Source of the DNA: an uncultured Alphaproteobacteria bacterium
Lineage (GTDB): Bacteria > Pseudomonadota > Alphaproteobacteria > Rs-D84
DNA length: 64,000 nucleotides
Direction: 5' to 3'
NCBI GenBank assembly: GCA_951801825.1
Contig: CATOOF010000001.1
Span: 316,132 to 380,131 of the forward strand
Within the stretch, counting starts at the first letter, position 1. The number at the start of each line of letters is the position of its first letter. Positions 21,031 through 30,670 of the stretch are shown here, in pieces. The notes under the pieces were generated by a model that was not told where the DNA came from, did not search any database, and worked only from the letters and a program-made list of their open reading frames with translations. The translations under genes and the position numbers were made by a program.

Positions 21031-21086
21031 GATTTATTTTCCTTGAATCTTGTGATAAAATGGTCGGCATAAGAAGGAGAATTTTT

Positions 21087-22175
21087 ATGCTGACCGATTT
21101 TTTTCTGTCCCGTGGATATTCGTTTTTTGCCAGCGGCTGGACCCAGTTTGCCGCCGCATTCGGATTGTCTTTTTTGATAATGTTTTTATTTGGGCGCCCG
21201 TTTGTTGCGGCGATGCGCCATATCCAGGGCAAGGGCCAGCCGATAAGTGAAAACGTGCCGGAGGTGCATCGTAAAAAAGCGGGCACGCCGACAATGGGCG
21301 GTCTGCTGGTGGTGCTGGCAATAATAATATCGAGTGTGCTGTTTATGCCGATGAACAGCTTTGCCGGCTGGGTCGCGATACTGGCCCTGGTTATGTTTGG
21401 CACAATCGGCTTTGTCGATGACTATAAAAAAGTGGCCAGTCAGTCAAAAAAGGCTGCAAACGGCCTGTCGCCGGTAACGCGCCTGTTGCTGGAAGGGATA
21501 TGTGTCGTAATACTGGCCTATCTGGTAAACAAAACAATGCCGCCGTATATTCCGGCGTATTCGCTGGCGATTGGGGCAGGGATTATTTTGCCGCTGGGGC
21601 TGTTGTATTATGTGTTTGCGTATTTTGTAATATGCGGTTCGGCCAATGCGGCCAATATCACCGACGGGCTGGACGGAATGCTGGCCAAGTTGTATATGCC
21701 CGTATTGGTTGTACTGGTTGTGGCGCTGTATGGTGCGACGCGTATCGGGTTTATGGATACTGTAATGTTTTTGCCGGGGGCGTCGGGTCTCTATGGCGTG
21801 CTGGGGGCGGCGTTTGGTGCGGTACTGGGGTTCTTGTGGTATAATTCCAAGCCGGCGTCTATCTTTATGGGCGACGTGGGGTCGCTGGCGCTGGGCGGAT
21901 TTATGGGAACGGTTGCAATGCTGTTAAAGTCAGAGATTATAATGGGTGTTGCCGCCGGGATGATGGTTTTAATTCTGATGTCTTCGTTTATTCAGACAAT
22001 GGTCTTTAAAATCACGCGCAAGGCCACAGGCACCGGTCGTCGTGTGTTTTTACGTGCACCGTTGCATCATCATTTCGAAGAACTGGGCTGGTCCGAGACC
22101 AAGATTGTTGAGCGGTTTTTTATCATATCCGTTTTGTTTGCGGGGCTTGCGTTGGTATTTTTAAAGTTTGCATAA
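21087..22175 (+). CDS. mraY: Phospho-N-acetylmuramoyl-pentapeptide transferase MraY
   Basis: Transfers phospho-MurNAc-pentapeptide to undecaprenyl phosphate, making lipid I at the inner membrane. About ten TM helices are visible. Diagnostic motifs are GTPTMGGLL, GFVDDYKK (Mg-binding Asp pair), NAANITDGLDG, FMGDVGSLALGG and APLHHHFEELG. The length of 362 aa is standard. The start at 21087 follows AAGGAG; the upstream in-frame ATG lacks a site. ftsW follows 27 nt later with murD missing from between them. Confidence 0.97.
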   Translation: MLTDFFLSRGYSFFASGWTQFAAAFGLSFLIMFLFGRPFVAAMRHIQGKGQPISENVPEVHRKKAGTPTMGGLLVVLAIIISSVLFMPMNSFAGWVAILALVMFGTIGFVDDYKKVASQSKKAANGLSPVTRLLLEGICVVILAYLVNKTMPPYIPAYSLAIGAGIILPLGLLYYVFAYFVICGSANAANITDGLDGMLAKLYMPVLVVLVVALYGATRIGFMDTVMFLPGASGLYGVLGAAFGAVLGFLWYNSKPASIFMGDVGSLALGGFMGTVAMLLKSEIIMGVAAGMMVLILMSSFIQTMVFKITRKATGTGRRVFLRAPLHHHFEELGWSETKIVERFFIISVLFAGLALVFLKFA

Positions 22176-22202
22176 AATAACACAAAAGGCGGACAAACGT
22201 AA

Positions 22203-23342
22203 ATGTTTAAACGAAGCGAGGAAAGCAAACTTACCAGTTGGTATTTTGAAATTGACCGGCGCCTGCTGGGGTGTGTTTTACTGTTGGTGTTTATCGGCAT
22301 GCTGTTCATGGTGTCGGCCGGGTCTGTGGCGGCGGAACGCATTGGCCAGCCATGGCACTTCTTTGCTGTAAAGGCGATGCCTTTTTATGCTGTTGGATTA
22401 ATTACGTTGTTTGCGATAAGTATGCTGAATAAAAAGTGGATTCTGCGTATTTCATGGCTGAACGTAGCGGTGGGGTTGCTGCTGTTGCTGGTAACGCTGG
22501 TGGCACCCCATGTGATAAAAGGGTCTGCGCGCTTTGTTTCCATTGGGCCGTTCAATATTATGCCGTCGGATATAATGAAACCAGGTTTCATAATCCTGAC
22601 CGCGTGGTTTCTGGCGAAAATGCATGACAAGTACGGCCCAAATATATTTACCAATCGCGACGCATGGCGGATAAAAAGTCTGGGGTGGTGGACGTATTTT
22701 GGAATATTTCTGCCCGCGTTTTTGATTATATTAAAGCATCCCGACCTGGGGACGTCTATACTGTACTTTTCTGTTTTGTCTGCAATGTTGTTTATGGCCG
22801 GCCTGCCATTGTTTGTAGTGCCGATTTTGATAGGTGCGCTGGGGCTGGTTGGGGTGTTTGCATTCTTTACAATGTCGCATGTGCATAATCGCGTTATATC
22901 GTGGGCAACCGGTGCAGGTGACACGTACCAAGTACGCCAGTCCATTGATTCCATACGCCACGGCGGCCTGTTGGGCAGTGGGGATGACGCGTTTGTAAAA
23001 CAGTCGCTGCCAGATGCGCATACGGATTTTATATTTGCGGCAATTGTCGAGGATGTTGGCGCGATAATTGCGTGCGGTCTGCTGGGGCTGTTGTTGTATG
23101 TATTGAAAAGATTGACGGCCGATGCAATGGACGCCCGTGATCCTTTTGTGTTTTATGCCGCCGGTGGTGCGGCCGCACTGTTCGGAACACAGGTTTGTAT
23201 AAATATGATGTCCACGTTGCATATATTTGCGCCAAAAGGTATGACGTTGCCGTTTATTTCATACGGGGGCAGCTCGTTTGTTGCGTTCTGTCTGCTGTTC
23301 GGAATGATTTTGGCATTGGTGCGCGAAGACAAGTGGAAATAA
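22203..23342 (+). CDS. ftsW: Septal SEDS peptidoglycan polymerase FtsW
   Basis: A polytopic SEDS-family glycosyltransferase with ten predicted TM helices. The signature GSARFVSIGPFNIMPSDIMK, the catalytic-loop region KHPDLGTSI, and C-terminal FIFAAIVEDVGA and PFISYGGSS are all present. FtsW rather than RodA is inferred from its place between mraY and murG. Length is 379 aa. Confidence 0.92.
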   Translation: MFKRSEESKLTSWYFEIDRRLLGCVLLLVFIGMLFMVSAGSVAAERIGQPWHFFAVKAMPFYAVGLITLFAISMLNKKWILRISWLNVAVGLLLLLVTLVAPHVIKGSARFVSIGPFNIMPSDIMKPGFIILTAWFLAKMHDKYGPNIFTNRDAWRIKSLGWWTYFGIFLPAFLIILKHPDLGTSILYFSVLSAMLFMAGLPLFVVPILIGALGLVGVFAFFTMSHVHNRVISWATGAGDTYQVRQSIDSIRHGGLLGSGDDAFVKQSLPDAHTDFIFAAIVEDVGAIIACGLLGLLLYVLKRLTADAMDARDPFVFYAAGGAAALFGTQVCINMMSTLHIFAPKGMTLPFISYGGSSFVAFCLLFGMILALVREDKWK

Positions 23343-23358
23343 CATTGGGGGTGTAGAT

Positions 23359-24405
23359 ATGAAAATATGGATTGCAACAGGCGGTACGGGCGGGCATGTG
23401 TTCCCGGCGTTAAGCGTGGCATCGGCATTGGCGGCCGCCGGGCATAAAATTACAGTTTCGTGCGACGGGCGCGTGCGTGACATGGTTGCGCGGGGCATGC
23501 CGAAAAACGGCCGTCGCGTGCATATATGGGCGTCGGGTGTCGGCGCAAAAAAACATTTATCCCAGATATACGCATTGGCTAAGATTGGGGTTTCGTCTGG
23601 GGCGCTGTTTCTGCGATTTATGTTTTCGCGGCCCGATAGGGTTGTGGCGTTTGGCGGGTATGCATCTGTTCCGGTGGTTTTTGCCGCGCATCTGTGGCGT
23701 ATTCCGACATTTTTACATGAACAAAACGCGGCAATCGGGCGCGCGAATAAGTTTGCCATGCGCTGGGTTCGGACGCTGATGACCAGTTTCCCGGATGTTG
23801 CCGGCATACCGGCGGGCGTGTCTGCAAATGTGATTTATACCGGCCTGCCTGTTCGCGGGGAGTTTTTAGCCGCGGCTAATTCGCCGCTGTGTCACGATGG
23901 CAGGATTTTTGTTACGGGCGGATCGCTGGGGGCCCAGATTTTGGATGATGTTGTCCCCGGTGCAATTGCGGCGATGCACAATAAAAAGATTTTTGTCACG
24001 CACCAGACCCGGCCCGAGAATGTTGCACGTCTGCAAAAGTTTTATGCCGAAAATAAAATTCGTGCAAACGTTTTGTCCTTTGTTCACGATATGGCGGCGC
24101 GCGTGATTGATGCTGATATCGTAATCGGCCGCAGTGGCGCCAGCACGGTTGTAGAATTGCAGACGGTCGGTCGTCCAGCTATATTGGTTCCGCTGGGTAT
24201 CAATCCCGACCAGGCGGCCAATGCCGCGGCATTTGCAAAAAATGGCGGCGGTTTTGCAATAGAGCAAAGTAAATTTACGGCCCGCTGGCTGACGGCGACG
24301 CTGGATGATTTGTTTGATAACCCGTTGCGTCTGGATAAAATGGCGGCCAAGGCATATGTTCCCAATAATGCCGTTGAAAAGATTATTGCCGCTGTAACAA
24401 AATAA
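23359..24405 (+). CDS. murG: Lipid II synthase MurG (GT28)
   Basis: Adds GlcNAc to lipid I at the cytoplasmic face of the membrane. The N-terminal loop GGTGGHVFPAL, the HEQNA motif, GGSLGAQ between the domains, the donor-site segment IGRSGASTVVEL and a C-terminal LGINPDQAANA are typical. Length is 348 aa. It starts 16 nt after ftsW. Confidence 0.96.
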   Translation: MKIWIATGGTGGHVFPALSVASALAAAGHKITVSCDGRVRDMVARGMPKNGRRVHIWASGVGAKKHLSQIYALAKIGVSSGALFLRFMFSRPDRVVAFGGYASVPVVFAAHLWRIPTFLHEQNAAIGRANKFAMRWVRTLMTSFPDVAGIPAGVSANVIYTGLPVRGEFLAAANSPLCHDGRIFVTGGSLGAQILDDVVPGAIAAMHNKKIFVTHQTRPENVARLQKFYAENKIRANVLSFVHDMAARVIDADIVIGRSGASTVVELQTVGRPAILVPLGINPDQAANAAAFAKNGGGFAIEQSKFTARWLTATLDDLFDNPLRLDKMAAKAYVPNNAVEKIIAAVTK

Positions 24406-24475
24406 TAGTCGCCGCATTTTTCTGCTTGCTTGCGATTCGTCATTTGTTCTATGATGTAATCGGAAGGAAAGGAAT

Positions 24476-25819
24476 ATGCGGCGAATTACAGTATCTGTTT
24501 TGTCGATTTTCATTGCATTGCCGGCATTTGGGGGGACACGTCTGCCCGTTGTAAACATTGGTGCGGCGGGTGTTTCCGCGCGTGCCGCATTTGGTGAGGG
24601 GGTGCCCGCTCAAAAAACTGCGCGTGCCGACACCGCACCGGCGGTAACGGTTGCGCCCGTGGCGAAAAAGACGGTTGTTGCGCGAAATGCAAAAAAAACA
24701 TCCGCGACCCCGGCCGTGAAAAAGTCTGTGGCGCCGTCGGTGGATGCGGGTGAAAAAATTGCGTCTATTGATGTTTTGACGCCCCGCCGCCCCAGTTCTG
24801 ATTTATGGGCAAAAAATGATGCGCCGTTGCGCATGCCCACCGCTGACGAGATATCGGTTGTTCGGGCAGATTATGATTTGCCGGAAGAAAGTCTGGATGC
24901 CGCCCCACGAAAAAATTTAATCGCCCGTTCGGAAAAAACGGCCCCTGCGTCTGTCGGGGGTAATGGTGCGCTTGATGCAGAGATAGAAAAACTGGTTGAA
25001 TTACAGCGTCGTGCCGATGCATCGGTCGCCGCCCCGCGGGTTGCGTCAAACGCATCGCATAAAACCGCGTCGCGCCGTGTTATCGCCGCCCCGGTTGCCT
25101 CTGTTTCTGATGCCGCCGATTCGCATGCGGCGCCTGTTCCCGCGCCCGTGGTTGCGGATAATGATTCGGTTGCGCTGCATCGTATGGTTGTGCCCATGGC
25201 GTCGGATGTTATTGTTCGCACGGTTGAAAAGACGGCGTCGCCGCGCATTGCGTCTGTAAGAAACGATATGACGTCAATGTCGCCGTCTGAACTGCGCAAG
25301 GCGTTTCGTAAAACATACCTGTCGGAAAACAAGCATTTGTCGACCTATCAGATAGATGACCGTTTTGATGTGGCCAGTGACATGTCCTCTTCGGTTGAGG
25401 GATTTACCGCGCGGCGCGACTTGTCGGAAGAGGGTGGTGTTCGCCCGCTTGAAATCAAAATCAGATTTCGCGGGGATGATTCGGCCTTGTCGCGTGACAA
25501 TTACAACCTGTTAACAGAGTATGCCGGCATCGTGGTCAGCAATCCAAAACGTGCGATACAGGTATCAATCCCCCAGCGTGCGACAACAAACATGGATGAG
25601 CGAAAGCTGGCGGCCCGCCGTCTGGCGATTGTGGAACAGGTTCTGCGTGATACAGGTGTATCGGAACAGCGTATAATGCCCGTACTTAGCCAGCGTGACG
25701 ATGAAGGTTTTGTCCTGCGCATTATATCCAGTGACCAATATGAAACGCTGAGCAAGCAAAAGCGCGATATGTTTGGCGATACGGTTGAAAAGAAAACATA
25801 CAAGAGCATGTCTTGGTAA
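24476..25819 (+). CDS. Exported protein with OmpA-like C-terminal domain, 447 aa
   Basis: It has a signal peptide (1-19), then about 270 residues of low-complexity Ala/Lys/Val/Pro with repeated A-P-V and K-K-[TS] blocks, which look like a flexible periplasmic spacer. The last 115 residues match an OmpA/MotB-like fold: the strand LEIKIRFRGDDSALS, a helix, and ARRLAIVEQVLRDTGVSEQRI, where the family normally places its peptidoglycan-binding Asp/Arg. It probably tethers something to the cell wall. The strong ribosome binding site is GGAAGGAAAGGA. comF follows 1 nt after the stop. No specific name can be given. Confidence 0.75.
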   Translation: MRRITVSVLSIFIALPAFGGTRLPVVNIGAAGVSARAAFGEGVPAQKTARADTAPAVTVAPVAKKTVVARNAKKTSATPAVKKSVAPSVDAGEKIASIDVLTPRRPSSDLWAKNDAPLRMPTADEISVVRADYDLPEESLDAAPRKNLIARSEKTAPASVGGNGALDAEIEKLVELQRRADASVAAPRVASNASHKTASRRVIAAPVASVSDAADSHAAPVPAPVVADNDSVALHRMVVPMASDVIVRTVEKTASPRIASVRNDMTSMSPSELRKAFRKTYLSENKHLSTYQIDDRFDVASDMSSSVEGFTARRDLSEEGGVRPLEIKIRFRGDDSALSRDNYNLLTEYAGIVVSNPKRAIQVSIPQRATTNMDERKLAARRLAIVEQVLRDTGVSEQRIMPVLSQRDDEGFVLRIISSDQYETLSKQKRDMFGDTVEKKTYKSMSW

Positions 25820-25820
25820 T

Positions 25821-26540
25821 ATGATTGCGCGTGGCGTAGAAAAGATTATAGAATTTTTGTTTCCTCCGGCGTGTCCTGTTTGTGGCGCGCCGGTGTCAAT
25901 TCATGGCGAGTTATGCGCCGATTGTTTCGGGTGCTTTGACTGGATTGGCCGGCCAAAGTGTGTGCGGTGTGGCTATCCGTTGCCTTATAAAACATCGGGC
26001 GTTCCCCAGTGCCCGGTTTGTGCCATGGATGAGTGCAAACTGGAATGGCTGCGATGTGCGTGCCGCTATGACGATGTGTCGCGTGGGGTAATGCTGCCGT
26101 TTAAACACGGTGGCCGAATAAAGTATGCGCGCTTTATGTCGCGTGCAATGATTTGGGCGCTGCGCGATGTACCGTCTGACTGTGATATTGTGATGCCTGT
26201 TCCGTTGGCGCGTCGCCGTCTGATTCATAGAACTTATAATCAGGCAACTTTATTGGCGCGGCCAATCGCACATGCGATGAATGTTCCAATGGATGTGGAC
26301 AGTGTTCGCCGCCGGCATCGCCCCGACATGGGGCATATGACACCGCGCCAGCGAAAAGAAAATATTCGCGGCGTGTTTACCGTTGCCCATCCGGAACGTA
26401 TCAAGGGGCGTAAAATTTTATTGGTAGACGATGTATACACGAGTGGCGCAACACTTGGCGAATTGCGCCGCGTTTTGTTAAAGGCCGGTGCGGCGTCTGT
26501 ATGTGGTGTTGCATTTTGCCGTGTTGTTCGCACAGTATAG
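25821..26540 (+). CDS. comF: ComF family phosphoribosyltransferase-like protein
   Basis: An N-terminal zinc-ribbon of C-x2-C pairs (CPVCG, CADC, CVRCG, CPVC) is followed by a phosphoribosyltransferase fold with the PRPP loop ILLVDDVYTSGATL. The family is needed for DNA uptake and transformation in several bacteria, and it also acts near recombination repair. ComEC is also encoded in this window. Length is 239 aa. The start at 25821 directly follows the stop of the OmpA-like gene, suggesting coupling. Confidence 0.9.
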   Translation: MIARGVEKIIEFLFPPACPVCGAPVSIHGELCADCFGCFDWIGRPKCVRCGYPLPYKTSGVPQCPVCAMDECKLEWLRCACRYDDVSRGVMLPFKHGGRIKYARFMSRAMIWALRDVPSDCDIVMPVPLARRRLIHRTYNQATLLARPIAHAMNVPMDVDSVRRRHRPDMGHMTPRQRKENIRGVFTVAHPERIKGRKILLVDDVYTSGATLGELRRVLLKAGAASVCGVAFCRVVRTV

Positions 26541-26605
26541 GTCGTACTTGAATTTTGAATTTATTCTGATACGATTGAAAAAGTATATTTCAAAAGGGAT
26601 TTGCT

Positions 26606-27124
26606 ATGCAGAAAGTATTATTTGTGACGCTGGCGATGGTGTTTGCATGCGCGGCGGCATCGGCGGCACCAACGGGGCTGTATCAGACAATTGATGACAA
26701 GACGGGTCAGCCGAAATCTATTGTGGCGCTGTATGAATACGCAGATGATGACGATATGGAGCTGGCGGGCAGAATTGTTGCGCTTTATGGCCCGGATGGA
26801 AAAATATCTGAAACAGTCGCATCCCCGGTCAAGGTTGCAGACAAGGTAAAGGGTGCGCCGAAATTTGTGGGGCTGGATATAATCTGGGATATGGAATGGG
26901 ATGCGGACGATAATCGTTACGAGGATGGAAAAATCATGGACCCCCAGTCTGGAAAGGTTTATTCATCCGTAATCTGGCAGGATACCCCGGGCCAGCTGAA
27001 CGTTCGCGGAAAAATTGGCCCAATCGGCCGTACCCAGCATTGGCGCGCTGCGGATATGGATGCAATGCCTGCGGAACTGAAAAATATAGATACGTCGAAA
27101 TGGACGCCAAATATCAGGAAATAA
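26606..27124 (+). CDS. DUF2147 exported protein
   Basis: A signal peptide (1-21) is followed by a DUF2147 domain: GLYQTIDDKTGQPKSIVALY, the glycine-rich L-x-G-R-I-V strand, ILDP-like MDPQSGKVYSS and a C-terminal VRGKIGPIGRTQHW. Members are periplasmic beta-barrel-like proteins of unknown function. Length is 172 aa. The valS start follows 4 nt after the stop, so the two are cotranscribed. Confidence 0.85.
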   Translation: MQKVLFVTLAMVFACAAASAAPTGLYQTIDDKTGQPKSIVALYEYADDDDMELAGRIVALYGPDGKISETVASPVKVADKVKGAPKFVGLDIIWDMEWDADDNRYEDGKIMDPQSGKVYSSVIWQDTPGQLNVRGKIGPIGRTQHWRAADMDAMPAELKNIDTSKWTPNIRK

Positions 27125-27128
27125 AGAA

Positions 27129-29534
27129 ATGAACATAGAACTCGGAAAAAACATTAACCCGCGTGAGATAGAAACCCGGATACAGTCGTTCTGGGATTCA
27201 AACACGTTCTGGGAGAACGACGTTAATTCGTCTAAGCCTGCGTTTTGTATTATGATGCCGCCGCCCAATGTTACGGGGAATCTGCATATGGGGCATGCGT
27301 TGGATAATGTTTTAACCGACATTGTGTGCCGTTATAAGCGCATGGTAGGATATGACGTGTTGTGGCAGCCTGGGACCGACCATGCCTCAATTGCGATGCA
27401 GTTAATGGTTGAAAAAGATTTGTCTAAGCGTGGCATCAATCCGCGTGCCCTGACCAAGGAAGAACTGTTGGAGGCCGCATGGGCCTACAAGGCGGACAAG
27501 GGGGGCCAGATTGTGGGCCAGTTGCATACGTTGGGGACAACGCCTGCATGGGCTCGCCAGCGCTTTACAATGGACGAAGATTTGTCGCGTGCGGTTATAA
27601 AAATGTTCGTCAAGATGTATAACGAGGGCCTAATATACAAGGCGCGTCGTCTGGTTAACTGGTGTCCGAAACAACAGACCTCCATTTCTGATTTAGAGGT
27701 AGAGGTTCGTGATGAAAAGGGCAAGTTTTATTATTTCAAGTATCCGTTAGAAGGCGGCGATTTTATAGAAATTGCGACAACCCGTCCGGAAACTCTGTTC
27801 GGCGACCAGGCGATTGCAATTCATCCTGAAAACGAGAAATTAAAACATCTGATTGGCCGCACGGCGATTATACCGCTGACCGATATAAGAATCCCTGTTA
27901 TTGCGGATGTTCATGCCGATCCTGAAAAAGGAACCGGTGCGGTAAAGATTACGCCCGCCCATGATAAAGATGACTGGGAGGTGGGCCTGCGTCACAACCT
28001 GGCGCCGCTGTGTGTTTTGACCAACGATGCAAAAATGCTGGATATAGATGTTGTTCCGGAAAAATATCGCGGCATGGACAGATTTAAGGCACGTGCGGAA
28101 ATTATCAATGATATTGATGCGGCTGGGTTGCTTATAAAAATTGACGACAAGGTTATCCCGACGCCGTATTCAGAGCGCGGCGGTGTTGTCGTTGAATATA
28201 TGGTCCGCGATGAATGGTTTGTTGATGCAAAAAAATTGGCGGCGCCGGCAATTGCCGCGGTAGAGCGGGGCGATATAAAATTCATGCCAGAGCATCGTTA
28301 TAATCTGTTCATGGCGTGGATGCGTGACATTCATGAATGGTCCATATCGCGCCAGCTGTGGTGGGGACACCAGATACCCGCATGGTATGATGCGGCGGGC
28401 AACATATATGTTGCAGAAACCGAGGAAGAGGCGGTCGCCCAATCCGGCGGCCAGGAATTAACGCGCGACACATCGGCATTGGATACATGGTTTTCGTCCG
28501 GGATGTGGCCGTTTTCGACCCTGGGGTGGCCGGATAAGACCGCAGAGCTGGAAAAATATTACCCCACAGATTTGCTTTATACCGGGCCCGACATCATATT
28601 CTTTTGGGTTGCGCGTATGGTGATGCTGGGGATTTATGTAATGGGCGATGTGCCGTTCCATACAGTAAATCTGCATGGGTTGGTCCGTGACGCAAAGGGG
28701 CAAAAGATGTCCAAGACAAAGGGCAACGGTACAGACCCGCTGGACACGGTTGAAAAGTTTGGCGCGGATGCCCTGCGTTATTGGATTGCAACGGCCCCGA
28801 TTGGTACCGATATCCGCTATAGCGATGACGAGGTTAAGCGCGGCAGCAAACTGCTGACGAAAATCTGGAATGCATCGAAATATGTTTTGATGAATTTGAC
28901 TGATTTTGAACCCGCCACCGCACAGCCTGTTGCCGTTGCCGATCGTTTTATCGAAGATCGCTGGGTGTTGCATGAATTAAATAAAACCATCGCGGATGTT
29001 CGCCGGAATTTGGACAAGTATGATAACTATAATTCCCGCGCGGCGATCGACACGTTCTTTTATGACGTTTTCTGTGACCAGTATTTAGAATACATCAAGG
29101 ACCGTTTTTGGTCGCCCGACAGCTATGCGCCGGAATCCAAATTGTCGGCCCAGTGGACATTGTTTGAGGTTCTGCGTGCAATATTGGGTCTGTATGCACC
29201 ATTTATTCCGTTTATAACCGAAGAACTGTGGCAGAAAATATATCAGCCGTCAGAGGGCGGTAAAACATTGCATCTGACGGCATATCCGTCGGTGGATGTG
29301 GCCCGTGATACGGACACGACCGCAATGCAGACGGCCCAGGATATTATCAAATCAGTACGCGCCCTGCGTACCGAGCGCAAGATAGGCAACGGTGCAAAGT
29401 TGGAACGTCTGGTAATACCGTCATCCACCCCCGCCGAATTGTTTGGCGTGATAAAGTCCGGGGCCCGTGCAATGGATATTGTTGCGGATGGTGCGACGGT
29501 TGATTTTGTTGTTGCGCAAAACGTCCAGGGGTAA
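27129..29534 (+). CDS. valS: Valyl-tRNA synthetase
   Basis: A class Ia synthetase charging tRNA-Val. The HIGH motif is HMGH (about residue 52), the zinc or connecting segment contains NWCPKQQT, the CP1 editing domain has TTRPETLFGD, and the KMSKS motif is KMSKTKGN followed by DPLDTVEKFGADALRYW. At 801 aa it lacks the long C-terminal coiled-coil arm of the E. coli type. The text after KMSKS resembles the archaeal/rickettsial ValRS form, an old transfer known in Rickettsiales. tRNA-Val is also in this window. Confidence 0.96.
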   Translation: MNIELGKNINPREIETRIQSFWDSNTFWENDVNSSKPAFCIMMPPPNVTGNLHMGHALDNVLTDIVCRYKRMVGYDVLWQPGTDHASIAMQLMVEKDLSKRGINPRALTKEELLEAAWAYKADKGGQIVGQLHTLGTTPAWARQRFTMDEDLSRAVIKMFVKMYNEGLIYKARRLVNWCPKQQTSISDLEVEVRDEKGKFYYFKYPLEGGDFIEIATTRPETLFGDQAIAIHPENEKLKHLIGRTAIIPLTDIRIPVIADVHADPEKGTGAVKITPAHDKDDWEVGLRHNLAPLCVLTNDAKMLDIDVVPEKYRGMDRFKARAEIINDIDAAGLLIKIDDKVIPTPYSERGGVVVEYMVRDEWFVDAKKLAAPAIAAVERGDIKFMPEHRYNLFMAWMRDIHEWSISRQLWWGHQIPAWYDAAGNIYVAETEEEAVAQSGGQELTRDTSALDTWFSSGMWPFSTLGWPDKTAELEKYYPTDLLYTGPDIIFFWVARMVMLGIYVMGDVPFHTVNLHGLVRDAKGQKMSKTKGNGTDPLDTVEKFGADALRYWIATAPIGTDIRYSDDEVKRGSKLLTKIWNASKYVLMNLTDFEPATAQPVAVADRFIEDRWVLHELNKTIADVRRNLDKYDNYNSRAAIDTFFYDVFCDQYLEYIKDRFWSPDSYAPESKLSAQWTLFEVLRAILGLYAPFIPFITEELWQKIYQPSEGGKTLHLTAYPSVDVARDTDTTAMQTAQDIIKSVRALRTERKIGNGAKLERLVIPSSTPAELFGVIKSGARAMDIVADGATVDFVVAQNVQG

Positions 29535-29538
29535 TCCG

Positions 29539-30273
29539 ATGGAACAAAAGCTGATTGAAAAACGCGTTCTCCAGGCGTATCAGTGTGACCGATACGGTAA
29601 TGTGCGTCCGTTGATACTGATGAACGAACTGCAAGGTGGCGCGGACGAACATGCCGAGATTTTGGGCTGTGGCCGTACGTATTTGCTGGAAAACAATCTG
29701 GCGTGGGTGGTAACGCATTATTTGGTGGATATAATAGAGCTCCCGCGTGAGGGGGAGGAACTGACGTTTATTACGTGGCCGTCGAACCAGGATGCCCTGC
29801 GTGCAACGCGTGATTTTGAGGTGCGCGGTGCAGATAATCGTTTGATGGTTCGTGCCACGTCTCAGTGGATATTGATTGATATGGCGCGTCGTCGTCCATT
29901 ACGCCTGGAAGAACATCTGCCTGATTGGCCGATATGCACATCGCGTGCGTGGGATCGCACATTTGAAAAATTTGCAGATTTTGCCCCGCGTAAAACGCAT
30001 GTCATGAAATGCCGCTTTGACGATATTGACGTGAACCAGCATATAAACAACGCTGTTTATGCCGTGTGGGCCACGGAAAGTGTCGGATATGTATATCGTA
30101 ATCAGCACGTGTTGCGCCGGATAGAGCTTAACTTTAAAAAAGAAATCTCGCCCGATACGCCACAGGTAGAGGTGGATGTGATAATAGAGGGCGATGTTTC
30201 GTATCACAAGATTCGCACCGGCGATGTGGAACATGCGTCTGTTATCTGTACCTGGATGCCAATGAATGCGTAA
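29539..30273 (+). CDS. Acyl-ACP thioesterase family protein (tandem hot-dog)
   Basis: Two hot-dog domains in tandem, as in FatA/FatB-type acyl-ACP thioesterases. The first domain contains LAWVVTHYLVDI and the strand FITWPSN; the second contains the typical DIDVNQHINNAVYAVW with catalytic-site Asn and His. It would release free fatty acids from ACP in the cytosol. Length is 244 aa. The start at 29539 lies 4 nt after the valS stop, in the same operon. The role in this organism is inferred from the family. Confidence 0.85.
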   Translation: MEQKLIEKRVLQAYQCDRYGNVRPLILMNELQGGADEHAEILGCGRTYLLENNLAWVVTHYLVDIIELPREGEELTFITWPSNQDALRATRDFEVRGADNRLMVRATSQWILIDMARRRPLRLEEHLPDWPICTSRAWDRTFEKFADFAPRKTHVMKCRFDDIDVNQHINNAVYAVWATESVGYVYRNQHVLRRIELNFKKEISPDTPQVEVDVIIEGDVSYHKIRTGDVEHASVICTWMPMNA

Positions 30274-30328
30274 AAAATCTGCTGCCGCCGCTGTGCCAGA
30301 TATATTATATTTGTAAAATACTGGAAAT

Positions 30329-30358
30329 AAAAAAATCGCCCGTTTGGGCGATTTTTTA
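30329..30358. terminator. Bidirectional terminator between thioesterase and rpmH
   Basis: Stem ATCGCCC/GGGCGAT (30335-30341 with 30346-30352) with A-run and T-run on its flanks. The T-run overlaps the minus-strand rpmH stop codon. Confidence 0.85.
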
Positions 30359-30508
30359 GTTTGCCGCCGTAACGGCCAAACGTTTGCGGCCCGCGGAACG
30401 ACGGCTGTTTAATACAGCGCGGCCACCCTTGGTCGCCATTCTGGCCCGGAAACCATGCGTGCGTACACGACGGGTTTTCGACGGTTGATAAGTACGTTTT
30501 GTTGCCAT
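30356..30508 (-). CDS. rpmH: 50S ribosomal protein L34
   Basis: Reading the minus strand from 30508 gives a 50-residue very basic protein beginning [20 protein letters not shown] and continuing with [13 protein letters not shown], the L34 signature. A ribosome binding site (AAGGA) lies 7 nt upstream. It is not followed by rnpA; the transcript ends at a terminator that overlaps the stop. yidC, often nearby, lies at 57202 instead. Confidence 0.95.
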   Translation of the reverse strand: MATKRTYQPSKTRRVRTHGFRARMATKGGRAVLNSRRSAGRKRLAVTAAN

Positions 30509-30563
30509 AACTAAATCCTTTTGCGTGCGTATTTAACCACAGGTTTTTACAAAATGCAACCTT

Positions 30564-30659
30564 TTATTTAGATTTTATAAGGCCGACTTTTTTTAATCCT
30601 TCTAATATCAAATAATATGCAAACAGTGATGCAAAAATTCGCCAGAAAGGTAAAAACAT
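30564..30659 (-). CDS. Putative 31-aa hydrophobic miniprotein
   Basis: A minus-strand ORF of 31 codons, starting MFLPFWRIFASLFAYYLI and ending in a Lys-rich tail, would be a single membrane helix with positive-inside topology. A possible ribosome binding site (AGGA) lies 10 nt upstream. It sits 11 nt after the 61-aa ORF and 55 nt before rpmH, all on one strand. Support is context and composition only. Confidence 0.4.
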   Translation of the reverse strand: MFLPFWRIFASLFAYYLILEGLKKVGLIKSK

Positions 30660-30670
30660 TAAAATATTTC

